Origin: Mesostigma viride
Taxonomy: Eukaryota > Streptophyta > Mesostigmatophyceae > Mesostigmatales > Mesostigmataceae
Reading direction: 5' to 3'
Assembly (NCBI GenBank): GCA_009746045.1
Contig: RPFO01001278.1
Coordinates: 1 to 35,000, forward strand
Length of the DNA stretch: 35,000 bases
Positions 1 to 9,110 of the stretch are shown piece by piece. Position 1 is the first letter of the stretch, and each line of letters starts with the position of its first letter. Under the pieces are notes generated by a model. It was not told the origin of the DNA, made no database searches, and saw nothing but the letters and a program-made list of their open reading frames with translations. Position numbers and translations under genes: made by a program.

Positions 1-109
1 ATCTATCTAAAGACAAGCCGCCGGCACGCTGCCCTAGGGGAGCTATCTGGCGTGCCTCCCACAGGATTGCACACGCGGGCGCTTCCCCACTGGGGGGGCT
101 CGTTGTCCT

Positions 110-417
110 CTATGACCTGGGCCACTTGGCCTTGTCCATCATCTTCTTCCAAATCACGGAGAGGCCTAGGCCCCCCATGTCCTCTACTAGCTGTTCTTTG
201 AAGGTGCGGGCCTTGCGGCGTCTAACATCACTGGGCCGGGCCCACGTCAGGAGGTGCCGGCCAGGCTGGGCTGGTCGCAGTCCTGCGGGGGGGCCACGTG
301 AGGTGTCTACCTGGTTGGTGCGAGCTAGGTGCCCTACTAGCTGCAGGCGTTGCTGCTTAATGGTGCTGGTGATATATGGCATGCCCTGGTACAGGTCCTC
401 ATTGCGGACATGAGCAG
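110..417 (-). pseudogene. C-terminal fragment of a non-LTR (LINE) reverse transcriptase
   Basis: The minus-strand frame reads NEDLYQGMPYITSTIKQQRLQLV-GH, which is the post-thumb segment of LINE reverse transcriptases (NxDLY ... S/T-IRQRRLRLxGH pattern). It then continues through a basic stretch to VEDMGGLGLS...WKKMMDKAKWPRS and a stop, matching the usual D-x-G-L ... W...A.DR.xWR tail. The palm, the YxDD active site and the endonuclease are absent. The fragment is cut off upstream by a TTAA microsatellite. A full element would encode a protein of roughly 900-1,200 residues that copies its RNA into nicked chromosomal DNA. This is a dead remnant. Assignment to a LINE is fairly firm; the clade (RTE- or L1-like) is not. 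Confidence 0.7.
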
Positions 418-418
418 C

Positions 419-443
419 ATTAATTAATTAATTAATTAATTAA
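419..443. repeat. (TTAA)n microsatellite
   Basis: About six perfect ATTA/TTAA tetranucleotide units. The tract directly abuts the broken 5' side of the LINE fragment at 110-417, so it may be an insertion scar, a former tail or replication slippage at the breakpoint. Confidence 0.9.
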
Positions 444-843
444 ACTCGTGCTCCCGTTGGGGAGTCACGGAGCACCGAAGTGCTTTTAATCCCTGTGTGT
501 GCACTACAGGAGAAAGGGCAGAGAGCCCCAGTCTCCTTCATGCCAAAGGCATGCCACAGCTGCAATCGGGCGCGGCTAGCTAAAAGGACAAGCTAACGAT
601 CCGGCAAACTGTGGGTGCAATAAGACCCATGTGAGCATATCATAGCAAGGAGCGTGGGCAAGTAATCTGAACATAGCCAGGGCGTAGCATGGCTGTACTA
701 GGACTAGGCTAAGGCTATGGCTGCTGGTTGTGTACCGTGCGTTGGCGGCACGTGACTAGGTGGGTTGGCACAGCTAGGCAACAGTCTAGGCATGGCTGCC
801 TTAGCGGCAGTGACGCCAATGGTTACAAGCTAGGGCTATTATT
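444..843. other. Anonymous intergenic DNA
   Basis: No open frame with recognisable protein similarity, RNA gene or strong repeat is visible. The stretch is rich in scattered CTAG-containing words and has short local inverted words (for example TGCCAAAGGCATGCC near 541). It may be the decayed non-coding part of the flanking retrotransposon. Confidence 0.4.
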
Positions 844-1182
844 CTAGCCCGCTGGGGGCGTCCACATCTTGTGGTTGATCATCAGGTCCCCGCCCCTCCA
901 GTACACCTTGGGCTTCTGGGGGTCCTGCTTATGGCGGAGGTATTCCGGCCACAGGTCGCGTCGCTGCTGTTGCTGAGCGGGGGTGAGGTCGTCATCCAGC
1001 GTCCAGGTGAGGTCGTGCAACCGCTTGCGACGAGAGAGGAACCGCTGCTTATCCTGCTCTGAAAATGGAACGCAGCATGTTGGTGACCGCGCCGTCCAGC
1101 TTGCGGGCCAGGTCGGCGGTGAGGGTCCACGTCTCGGCCCCATACGTGAGAACAGGAAGGACGAGGACCTTAAGGGGAGGGG
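844..1182 (-). pseudogene. Chimeric LINE remnant: RT C-terminal piece plus ORF linker piece
   Basis: Reading on the minus strand from 1182, one frame gives VLPVLTYGAETWTLTADLA, the very typical post-palm motif of LINE reverse transcriptases (LPxLxYGxExWTLT), ending at TAA at 1049-1051. A second, overlapping frame then runs to 844 with LWPEYLRHKQDPQKPKVYWR and GGDLMIN. That pattern is like the W-P-x-F/Y ... K-x-x-x-WRG-x-x-L-x-I segment of L1-type proteins that normally lies upstream of the RT domain. The order is therefore scrambled: a C-terminal RT piece sits 5' of an N-terminal or linker piece in a different frame. The RT assignment is good; the linker assignment is tentative. No active site is present. 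Confidence 0.6.
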
Positions 1183-1645
1183 ACACCCCTAAAGGGCACT
1201 TTTCTGGAAACCATACCTATGCATGAGCTAAAAATCCAATTATGATTGGGGACCATAAATATGAAAAAAAAATTTTTCCAGCCACTTGGGGGGGGTACTA
1301 GCCCCCACCATACACCGGTAACGCGCTAAAAATAGAAAAAGACGCTATTTTAGTCACATTTTTTCTAGGACAATGGGCAAACATATTGGGACCAAATCAT
1401 ATATTTCCATATAGTTCCCTGACTTTTGAGAAAGTCTGCCTAATTTTGAGCACAAAATAACCATGTTTAGACACATTGATGGATTTCCCCGCAAAAAGGG
1501 TACTTTTTTAATAAAAAAAATAAAACAAATCATAAACACATGCAATAGTGCCAAATCATATATTTTCAAATATTAACGTTGGGAGACATGCAGCCCCAAA
1601 TTTTCAGGTCATTCTGACAAGCGCAGCCCTATTTGATGGATATTC
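1183..1645. other. AT-rich non-coding stretch
   Basis: Contains runs of A and T (for example around 1263-1280 and 1505-1530) and a near-duplicated phrase, CCAAATCATATATTT, at about 1392 and 1552. No convincing gene is seen. Short open frames here are low-complexity and have no recognisable motif. Confidence 0.5.
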
Positions 1646-2085
1646 CTAGATCGCCACCTGACAGCGCCAGACACTAGCAAAATGCTCATTCATCATCACT
1701 ATAGGCGCCCCAGGCTCGCAGTCTTGGCAGTACCACTCCCCCTTTGGCACAGTTTCGAGGTGAGTTCCGTGCACAGCATGTGGGCCCCCTGCACGCAATC
1801 GGTGCCACCACAGATGAGAAAGGGGTTGTGAGTTGTGTGTGTGGGGCCCCCGCAGAACATGCACAGTCTAGCATCAACATCCATGTCATCCCCATCCTCA
1901 TCCCCTGCCCCCCCTCCTCATAGTGCACCCCTTGCTGTATGTGCAGCGGTCCTGCTTGCCCTCCTTCCAGTGCCTTTTCTTCTTCTCTAACTTCCTTTCA
2001 TCTTGCGCCGCTTCCAGTCATGCTGCCCCTTCAGCTGCTGCTGCCACTCCCTCTTGGTGATGATGGTCCCCAGCTGCGCCTCGAC
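1646..2085 (-). pseudogene. Frameshifted fragment with a PHD zinc finger
   Basis: On the minus strand a basic, Lys/Arg-rich segment (about 2085-1950, split between frames) is followed by an acidic linker (DEDGDD) and then a C4HC3 PHD finger at about 1868-1708. All eight zinc ligands can be found: C-M-F-C, then CGGTDC, then H-M-L-C, then W-Y-C-Q-D-C. The last pair lies in another frame. The switch is near 1755-1765, between the HMLCTEL part and the THLETVPKGEWYC part. PHD fingers usually read methylated or unmodified histone H3 tails, and VPxGxWxCxxC is a family hallmark. At least two frame breaks make this a pseudogene or the remnant of a host or retroelement protein. It could instead be a normal gene with sequencing indels or very short unrecognised introns. 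Confidence 0.6.
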
Positions 2086-2748
2086 AGCGGGGGGGCGTCC
2101 CCAACATCTACTGCTCCAATTTTGGTACTTTTGAAATTCCATGCCTGGAGCGCAAAGTTTGCAATATATGTGCCGTTTGTAGCTCTAGCTCTATAATAAC
2201 CTGACCAACCCCGCATTCCTCAAAGTACTTAGCACTTGTTGCCTATTCTCATTATGCGAATCACATGATTAGGATGTGCTTCATGATTGCTATTGCTCGA
2301 GATTCAATTAAGAATGATTGACATCAATAAATGATGAACCAAATAAACCAAATTAGGCCACTTGACAAGTTCATGATCCATTTAAATTGTACAATTAAGC
2401 GATTAATTAATTCATAAATCATACATTACATGGGATACCCCCGTCGACGAGCTAGTGGTACGTACAATGAAACATTTGAGTTTGTAACATGTCTCCATGG
2501 ATATATACATGTATGCTGGACCTCGCGCATCTCAGCCCTCTAAGAAATGTTATTTGAACTCAGGTCTAGATCTAAATATATACATGATCTGGATAATATT
2601 ATACACTTCCTTAAAAGAGCATGAATCGAGCTTTACAATTCAGGACAAGGAACTCGTTTGCAAATCACGGCTGAAAGGCAAGTGCTCACAACGAAGCACG
2701 TGCTCTCAAGGCTGTCCACCTCGTCCAACCAAGCCCGGGCGAGCTGGC
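2086..2748. other. Non-coding DNA 3' of the transposase gene
   Basis: AT-rich around 2230-2430, with ATTAATT words, then mixed sequence. No gene is recognised. As the sequence immediately 3' of the transposase stop it probably holds its 3' UTR and perhaps one element terminus. I could not identify a terminal inverted repeat, a target duplication or a clear AATAAA signal in the transcript orientation. Confidence 0.4.
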
Positions 2749-5700
2749 CTACTCAACAGGTCTCTTCTTGGCCAAGTTCGTGAGCCGTTTCTCGACGTCT
2801 GTCGGAATGGTCAAGATGGCCTGGCGATTGTTAGCTGGGTTGACAACAATGGTGTGTTCGAACCCCGCGTCCATGCACAGGTAGCAATTGACCAAGTTTG
2901 GCTGTTCAGCTTGCGCATCGGCGTCCATTTTGAACATCGTCGCCATACCCGGAAATCTGTCCCAGTAGCGCACCCCCACCACCCATTGTCCCTTACGGAA
3001 CAACTCCCTATCGACCTTGCCGTTTCTGTCGGCCACTCGCCTCACGAAAGTAGCGGCCACCTGATAAGGCTCCTGCAAGACTTCCGCTAGCCAATATGGA
3101 TGATCTGGATCGTGGGACTCATCACCAGAGTAGGACTCGACGGCAAAAATGTCTCGCAGCTTCAGTCTCCTTCCCATCATCGTCCTCTCTGCCTGTAGTC
3201 TGTTCAGTCGCGTCCCTGCGTGCCCCCCTTGTCCGTTTGGGTTCCTTTGCACTGGCTCCCCCAGTTTGTGGAGCTTCATCCGAGCACCTCCCACATTCCA
3301 GCCGTCCATGTCGGTCCACTCCTTTCGACAATCCCACCACCTTTCCTCGGCGCACGCACCGCCACAATAGCAGGAATACTGGCGCAGCATTAAGCGCGTC
3401 ACATTCGACTTGTCCATGCGCCACCAGTGCGCCTTCTTCACTCCTTTGATTTCGCCGCGCCCTGGGCTGTAAGGAAGCACCTGCGCGTCGAAGACAAGAT
3501 TTGCACAAGGGAAAGTTGAAGTTACGAGACCATCGAGCTAGTTGTGTTTTATTAAGCACTCCTGATCGCCAGGACTCCAAGAACGCCCTAGAAACGACGG
3601 CCGGCGTAACTATTCCCTGAACGAGGACTGTACACTTAATTACCTCGGGGAACTCGAAGAAGTTACGCCTGGTCGTTGTGGTCCCGCCCACCGCCCCCGA
3701 CGCCAGATTCTCCACCAACTGGGCGGCCGTCTGTTTGTCCTGGTTCTCTTCCCTGATGTGCCACCTCCTCAACATGCACTTCACAGTCCCACCAGCTCCA
3801 TCCACCTCCCCCTTTCCGTGCTGCTCCCCAAAGTAATTCCACTCAAATGACTCCAGGTGCGGATCCTCCGTCAGCAGCCGGGCCACTTCCGCGATCACAT
3901 TCCTTGACTTGAACTGCATGGAGCAATTGTCCGACCACCCAATGAAGCGCTTCACCTCTACCCCTTCTGACCGTAGTGTCGCCAGGATTTTGAGGATAGC
4001 AAAACGGAGGGCCCGCCCGTCCCTTTTCATTCCGCCCTGTCCGATGAAGTGAAACTCCCTTCTCACGACCTTTCCCGACGCTGGATCCAAGTAGCGCACG
4101 ATCCAGGGCATAAGGACGAATGTGACTGGATGCCAATACTGTGCTTGGAGATTGTGATAGGTGTAAGACTGGTAGTTCTCGGCGTAATCTGTGTGGCATA
4201 CAAGGTCCCCCACCCGCATCCTTGAGAGACATTCCTTGGAGGCGTCCGCTTGCCACCACGCGTTGAAGCAATGCTGGATGAAGTCCGGCCACTTGTCCAC
4301 AATTGCCTCCTTTAGCTCCGTTGGTGTGGACTTGACGTCGACTTGCGTCAATCGCTGCCCACCAGCCTTTGCGATCTCGTCACAGTCGTCCTGCATATGC
4401 GCAGTGTGCACATACAGAAAAGACATCAACTTCGACCCACCAATGACCTGTAGAAAGAAAAAAGACAGGACCTCAGGAAAAATTGAAAAAGAAACGCCTT
4501 GGGGCGCAACCACTCCACTAAAAATTACCTCTGGCCCAAGAACTTCAGGAAACATTGCAAAAGAAACGCCTTGGGGCGCAACCACTCCACTAAAAATTAC
4601 CTCTGGCCCAAGAACCGCACCCGGCGGCACATCCTGCATCTCGTATCTGGTCCATGAAATCAGGTGGTTGGAAGCCTCCTCCCGTTCGCATAACATGAAG
4701 TTCCGAATTCCACACTTGGGAGCCAGGCAAGTGCCCAACACACAAGCCTTACGCCGGATCGAGCAAACCCCCAACTCCTCGCCCAGGTCATGATCGGGCA
4801 CCCCTTCCTCGTCGTCCAGCACCCTCCCATGCATGGGCAGATCCTCAAGTTCGCCCTGAAAAGGCTGAACCTGCGGCCGCGACGACCCCACAGACGACCT
4901 CGAACCTCCCCCCTCCCTCATCCCCTCCACCTCACAAGTAAACTTGTTCACCCACTCTGTCGTGTGAGTGGCTTTGAAAATGGAACATGTGGGCACGGAC
5001 GACCCCACGTCGAGCTGGCTACCATGATCGCACGCGTGGCATTCAGGTCCGCACTCGCATCTGGCATGAAAAGTTGCACGAAATTTGGCCAACCCCCCAA
5101 CCATGGACTGCATGGTAGTGTGGTGCTGGCATGCGCACAAGTTCCGCATTTTCCACCGCCCCTTGACGCATGCGGGCATATGCTTGCAAAAAGTAGTGTA
5201 TCCCACATGAACTGTGCTCTTCTGATTCGTGCGTAGCATTGACATCCCTGCCTCCGTCTCCAAAATCACCTGATTTCCCCCCCTCACACCCTCCTCTCCC
5301 TCCCCCCCCCCCCCTCCCTACTGTCCATCCGCCGCGGTGGCTTCAACTCCGGATGGCGGGAAATGAACACTTCGTAAATCTTCGACTTGGAGACAGTATA
5401 GTAGCGCGCACCCTCCGAAAACGCTAGTGTATGTTTGTAATCCTTTCTGGTCCATTCACAATGAACATCCTTCATGTTCGGAGACGCCCGCGTCAAGTTA
5501 TCATCCCTCCAGCACGCTTGTATCAGGGCAATGACTTCCGTCGGAAGCTCGTCTTTCCTCCTCCTCCTCTCTGGCGCACTCATCAAAAGGTCGTCCTCCC
5601 CTTCTTCCATTCCATCCCTGTGACCCCGAACAGTTGCGACAAAGCGCCTGTCAATCCCGAACGCGCGCTCCACAATCCTGTCCGGGACGCCCTCCATTGC

Positions 5701-6099
5701 CTTCGTAACAAGTCCACACAAGGCCCACCTAAGCCCACGATCCTTCTCAGATGTTCCCAAGTCGCCAAAAGCCTTCTTGATGTTATCCCGAAGAGATTCC
5801 GCCCAATTTTCAGGAAGCCCGCCGTCACAGTTCTTCCTCTTCTTAATGCCGTTGCTCTCCGCCACCATGGCATTTAGTCTTGAAGCTGCGCAAGACAGAA
5901 CCTCCGCGCTCATCTCTGGCGTCCTGTGGTTGTTTGCTTTCACGCGTTCCGCCATGATAGGAAAGATGTCATTGGCAATTTTGTACCCCTTGTTCTCGAT
6001 GTACTTGTCGCTCCAGAGACCGCGAAGTGCAGGCTCCCGGTCGTCATTGGACAAGGGACGCGAACCGTCGGAAACGGCCCCCCGCCCCGATCGCGCCAT
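2749..6099 (-). CDS. Spliced DDE-type transposase of a cut-and-paste DNA transposon
   Basis: Four exons on the minus strand: 6099-5322, 5247-4601, 4447-3644 and 3537-2749. They join in phase to 1,005 codons plus stop. I chose the ATG at 6099-6097 (MARSGRG); the frame is open upstream to about 6234 without another ATG. The N-terminal third (residues ~1-260) contains a basic segment and a KSKIYEVFISRHPELK helix region. Next comes a Cys/His-rich part (VGYTTFCKHMP...CACQHH...CECGPECHAC), a probable zinc-binding domain. The catalytic core follows: HTDYAENY (D562), IGWSDNCSMQFKSR (D648) and NYFGEQHGKGEVDGAGGTVK (E683, H685, D691 as candidates for the third acid). The C-terminal exon carries YWLAEV...GQWVVGVRYWDR, resembling a BAH/Tudor-like end found in this family. 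The layout and the D(A/S)ENY, WSDxxxxQFK and FGxxHGKG motifs match a transposase family I remember from animal and algal genomes; I do not assign a superfamily name. It would act in the nucleus on element ends. All motifs are intact, so it could be functional. Confidence 0.82.
3538..3643 (-). other. Predicted intron 3 of the transposase (106 nt)
   Basis: Donor CCCCGAG/GTAATTAAG at 3643 and acceptor CACAACTAG ending at 3538. Phase 0, joining NFFEFPE to LDGLVTSTFPCANLVF. This moves the reading from the core frame (whose unspliced continuation runs on as low-complexity residues to 3122) into the C-terminal frame ending at 2749. The intron carries the 19-mer AACGACGGCCGGCGTAACT (plus strand, from 3593) that also occurs 5' of the gene. 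Confidence 0.8.
4448..4600 (-). other. Predicted intron 2 of the transposase with duplicated donor site
   Basis: Donor GAG/GTAATTTTTAG at 4600 and a strong acceptor, TTTTTTCTTTCTACAG, ending at 4448. Phase 0, length 153 nt, open in frame if retained. A second identical donor lies at 4528, giving an 81-nt intron. The intronic residues (repeated VIFSGVVAPQGVSF) look unlike the conserved protein, and removal joins DVPPGAVLGPE to VIGGSKLMSF. Splicing from the 4528 donor would add 24 residues. Confidence 0.75.
4471..4614. repeat. 72-bp tandem duplication spanning intron 2 donor
   Basis: Copies 4471-4542 and 4543-4614 align at a constant offset of 72 bp with about three mismatches by eye. Each copy contains the same GAG/GTAATT 5' splice site (minus strand). 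The length is a multiple of three, so neither copy interrupts the reading frame. Confidence 0.9.
5248..5321 (-). other. Predicted intron 1 of the transposase (74 nt, G-rich)
   Basis: Donor GTAGGG after the codon fragment ending at 5322, and acceptor GGCAG before 5247. Splicing joins ...PPRRMD to MSMLRTNQ in frame (phase 1). Without removal, frame A stops at 5284. The transcript-strand sequence is almost all purine, including 13 consecutive G (C on the plus strand, 5302-5314), and lacks a pyrimidine tract. The other nearby acceptor (AATCAG ending at 5270) would break the frame with this donor. Exact borders are moderately sure. Confidence 0.55.
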
Positions 6100-6239
6100 C
6101 AGACTTTGGTCAGACGGCAGCTGATTTTTTTCGCCTCTTAATCCCGCGGCACCGAAAGCCCTGAGGATGAGTAATGATAAATAATCACCATTAAAGACAC
6201 GACGAAAACGATGGGCATCAAACAAGAACGACAAGCGTC

Positions 6240-6800
6240 ATTAATAACGCCGGCCGGCGCAACTGGATACATGTAAACCATACAAAAGTGATTTTATGAA
6301 ACACATACAGTTTGTCATTAATAACGACGGCCGGCGTAACTCGGGCGCAATTAAAAACCATTAAGAAGCAACTCAGGATATGCAGGCAGAAATCCTTCAG
6401 GTGTAAAAAAGATGTACAAACACACTTTTGGTAATGGGGCCTGATTGCGCAACTGCAAGATACCATTGGAAACGCCGGCCGGCGCAACTGGATGCATGTA
6501 CATAAACCATACAAAAGTGATTTGCACAAAACCCCTACAATTTGTCATGAGTAACGACGGCCGGCGTAACTCGGTTGCATTTGAAAACCACAAAGAAGCA
6601 ACTCAGGTAGTGAAGGCGGAAATCCCAGAGGTGATAAAATGTTTACCAACACAAAATGTTGATAAGCGTGCAAGCTTTTGCAAGTGCGCGCAAGATACCA
6701 TTGGAAACGCCGGCCGGCGCAACTGGAACACCAAAACAAAAAACTTGATTTGCACGAAACCCATTCAGTTCGTCATGGATAACGACGGCCGGCGCAACTT
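6240..6800. repeat. ~230-bp tandem repeat with GC-rich near-palindromes, 5' of the transposase
   Basis: Two related sites alternate. Type A (AACGCCGGCCGGCGCAACTGG) starts at 6246, 6471 and 6706. Type B (AACGACGGCCGGCGTAACT or close) starts at 6323, 6553 and 6781. Type A contains the perfect 12-bp palindrome CGCCGGCCGGCG. The A-to-A spacing is 225 and 235 bp and the B-to-B spacing is 230 and 228 bp, so this is a 2.5-copy tandem repeat with AT-rich spacers also conserved (for example ACCATACAAAAGTGATTT twice). It directly precedes the transposase reading frame. It may be promoter or subterminal transposase-binding sequence; that role is inference. Confidence 0.85.
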
Positions 6801-7260
6801 CATGGCACTCACCACTTTCACCAAATGCCATGTCGCCATTATATTGAGGAAAGCGAAGTATGCCCACTTGAAGCTGTGGTCTGCAGAACATTGACACAAA
6901 ATATGCATGGTATTTCAAGCAATGAATGCTATGTGTCAGGCATCAATGTCTTTATTGTATCCAAATGTGGTTAGGACGGAGGTTTACATTGGTTGCTATT
7001 TTAAGACAATGGCGTATAACCAAACATTGCACACACTCAAGAGTGTACTTATGCTGAACTGGAAAGGAACATTAAACCCCAATAAGGTAGATATTTTTCT
7101 TTTACATTTTAATTTTTTATATACTACTTTATATAATATTATATTATATTATATTATATTATGCTATATTATGTTATATGAAATAACATTAAAATTAACA
7201 TAAAATTAAAATTATATATTAATTATAGTATATTATATAATTTATATTATATATTATATT
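6801..7260. repeat. AT-rich low-complexity DNA
   Basis: From about 7095 to 7260 the sequence is nearly pure A/T with ATTAT/TATAT pentamer-like runs (about 7130-7165). The part before 7095 is anonymous, with a small CACTC/GAGTG stem at about 7031. No gene is supported. Confidence 0.7.
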
Positions 7261-7899
7261 CACGATGCTCTGTGTATTAATGACATATCAGACACACCTA
7301 CATCACATCGCCTTGATGTTTCCGTTGTATGGGTCCGGTCGGGCGTTGGTAGCTGGTCGACAACAATTCTACATTTCCTAAAAAAAAATGCGACCGTGCC
7401 TACATTCGAAGGCGCGCTGTGGCTGACCTGAACTATCGGTGAACACCTCGGCGTCACTTGACCGGCCTAGGTTGACATTTCGGCAGAGTAACGCTGCTTA
7501 AAGGATCCTTGCGTAGTTCGCGCGATTTGGCTCTTTATATATGTTTTTGGAGACGACGAGCAAGCATCCGATTGGTCAGCCAATTCCTGTCCAGTCCTCG
7601 GACAGTGTCCAATCCGGTGCTTGGGATCCAGAAAACGTGCTCGAGCCTGGCCACTCTGTCGCGGGCGCCGCGCTAGTGGCGTCGCGCCCAAACCTGACCA
7701 GGCCATAGGAAAGGGCGGGGGCGAATGCAAGAATTATTGTTATATCCTGACCTGTCCTGGGGAAGGTCCGGGGCGAATGCAAGAATTAATATACCTGCGT
7801 ATGCAACCAACACGGCCGATCCACATACATAATCCGACTGAGCTGGACGGTACGGACCAAATTTCGGTGCAAATTGAGGCCCAAAAGCTATGTCGGCAT
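7261..7899. other. Anonymous DNA flanking the giant foldback on the left
   Basis: No gene recognised. An imperfect direct duplication of roughly 53 bp is present: CGAATGCAAGAATTA occurs near 7720 and again near 7773, with similar CCTGACC-type sequence before each. CTGTCC...GGACAG near 7587-7606 can form a short stem. No target-site duplication matching the right flank was found. Confidence 0.5.
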
Positions 7900-8258
7900 G
7901 GTGCGCGCACCCCTTGCGGTAGGGGCCATGGCGACTGCCTTTAGACGAAACGTGACAAATCTGGCACGCGGAAAGCAGAAATGCTCGATTGTTGGAGAAA
8001 ATTAGTTACTGATTCTAATTTATGGCGGGATGGTTGCGATCTATAATGTCGCGGGCTTTTTTTCTTTGCCATCGGCAGGGGGGGTCCGGCCTGAATTTCT
8101 GTCGGGATGAATAAAGTATATTGGATGCCTGCCGGGTTGATTGTCGATTGTTGCCAGTTTTGATGGTCGTAAGGAAAGCTAGTTTAATGATGTTTCTAAA
8201 GCCGTAAAAATTCCCGCTGCTATCTTTACCTTTCCCGTCATTTTGCGGTAAGATAACA

Positions 8259-8468
8259 TTAGCCCTGCGCGATGCGTACTGCCCAACCACTCCATGAAAG
8301 GGTGGACTTTCTTGTGCGCCTGGGCACGAATAAATGCCCGTTATGGTACGTTCTTGTGTTAAACGTCTTAAGCTTGCGTTTTCCTGCTTTCTTACCTCGT
8401 TGAGCGTAAGCTTTTTGCCTTCTTTCCGGCCAGATGCAGCCAGAAAGTTGCGGGTCCTGGCGCTGCAT
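8259..8468 (-). CDS. Small basic ORF, left arm copy (doubtful gene)
   Basis: A 69-codon frame beginning MQRQDPQL, rich in Arg/Lys, lies downstream of the outward TATA box. The right arm has the same start and the same stop position with one in-frame 3-nt indel. Of the base differences between the arms within it, most change the amino acid and only two or three are silent, so I see no sign of purifying selection. An overlapping frame is also open in both arms. No family is recognised. It may be only a by-product of recent shared ancestry of the arms. Confidence 0.2.
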   Translation of the reverse strand: MQRQDPQLSGCIWPERRQKAYAQRGKKAGKRKLKTFNTRTYHNGHLFVPRRTRKSTLSWSGWAVRIAQG

Positions 8469-8886
8469 CGCTGGATTCCTGGGTGTCTTTTAGCTAGTTA
8501 ATCGTCTGTGACGTGGCTGGCTTTCTGCAGCGCGTGGCCCGCAACCTGTCGGGAAGGTGTAATGCTTTTATTTCCATGCTTCTCTGAAATTTCTTTTGCT
8601 TTATAGACAGTTGTGTTCGAGGAAATTCACGCGGTCTTCCTAAGCAGCGGCATCATTTTCCCCAGACACTGACGAGCTGGCACCTGTCTCCTAAAGAGAG
8701 CGGCTCGTGCTTGTTAGAAAGGAGGCAGTGTGCATTTTGCGGGACACAATGCTTTGGTGGCACATGCGTCAGGTAGGCTGTTCCAATGGTCTCTTCACCT
8801 TTCCCACTGAGTAAATGTTAGCATTTGTCATGCTAACCAGAGCAGCTAGCCACAGGTTGGCTGGATAAAAAGTCAGCTTATTTTCT

Positions 8887-8918
8887 CTTTATATACTGCG
8901 TGTGTGGTCCTCCACGTG
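8887..8918 (-). promoter_or_regulatory. Outward-facing TATA box and G-box, left arm
   Basis: On the minus strand CACGTG (8918-8913) lies about 18 bp upstream of TATATAAAG (8895-8887), directing any transcript leftward out of the element. The pair is identical in the right arm, as expected for a mirrored copy. CACGTG is the bHLH/bZIP G-box core. The spacing suits an RNA polymerase II promoter; activity is untested. Confidence 0.5.
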
Positions 8919-9110
8919 TCCGGCTTGTTGGGCATTTTGGAAGAGGGTTTATAATGTGTTGTTGGGTGGAACAACTTGGTTGTTGGCACAAAATCACACA
9001 TTATTAGCCTGAGATAGGCATGACATATGCTGCTCAGGCGTGTCGTCCTACCAGCCTTGTTGTTAAGGGTAGACTCACAAGGCTGGCTGTGCCGATGGAG
9101 GGGTGGGGCG

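Noticed and set aside
3122-5287. A single unspliced 721-codon transposase
   Set aside because: Its first residues derive from a G-rich predicted intron, its middle has a duplicated intron translation, and its end is low-complexity read-through of exon 4 in the wrong frame. The conserved C-terminal domain lies in the spliced frame.
6445-6894. 149-codon plus-strand frame containing NDGRRN and NAGRRN repeats
   Set aside because: It simply reads through the ~230-bp tandem repeat. The repeated residues are translations of the palindromic site, and no known domain is seen.
7549-7572. TTGGAGACGACG...GCAT outside the left arm resembles the reverse complement near 33644-33668 outside the right arm
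   Set aside because: Only about 12 contiguous bases match and the surrounding sequence and spacing do not align, so I do not extend the arms outward to it.
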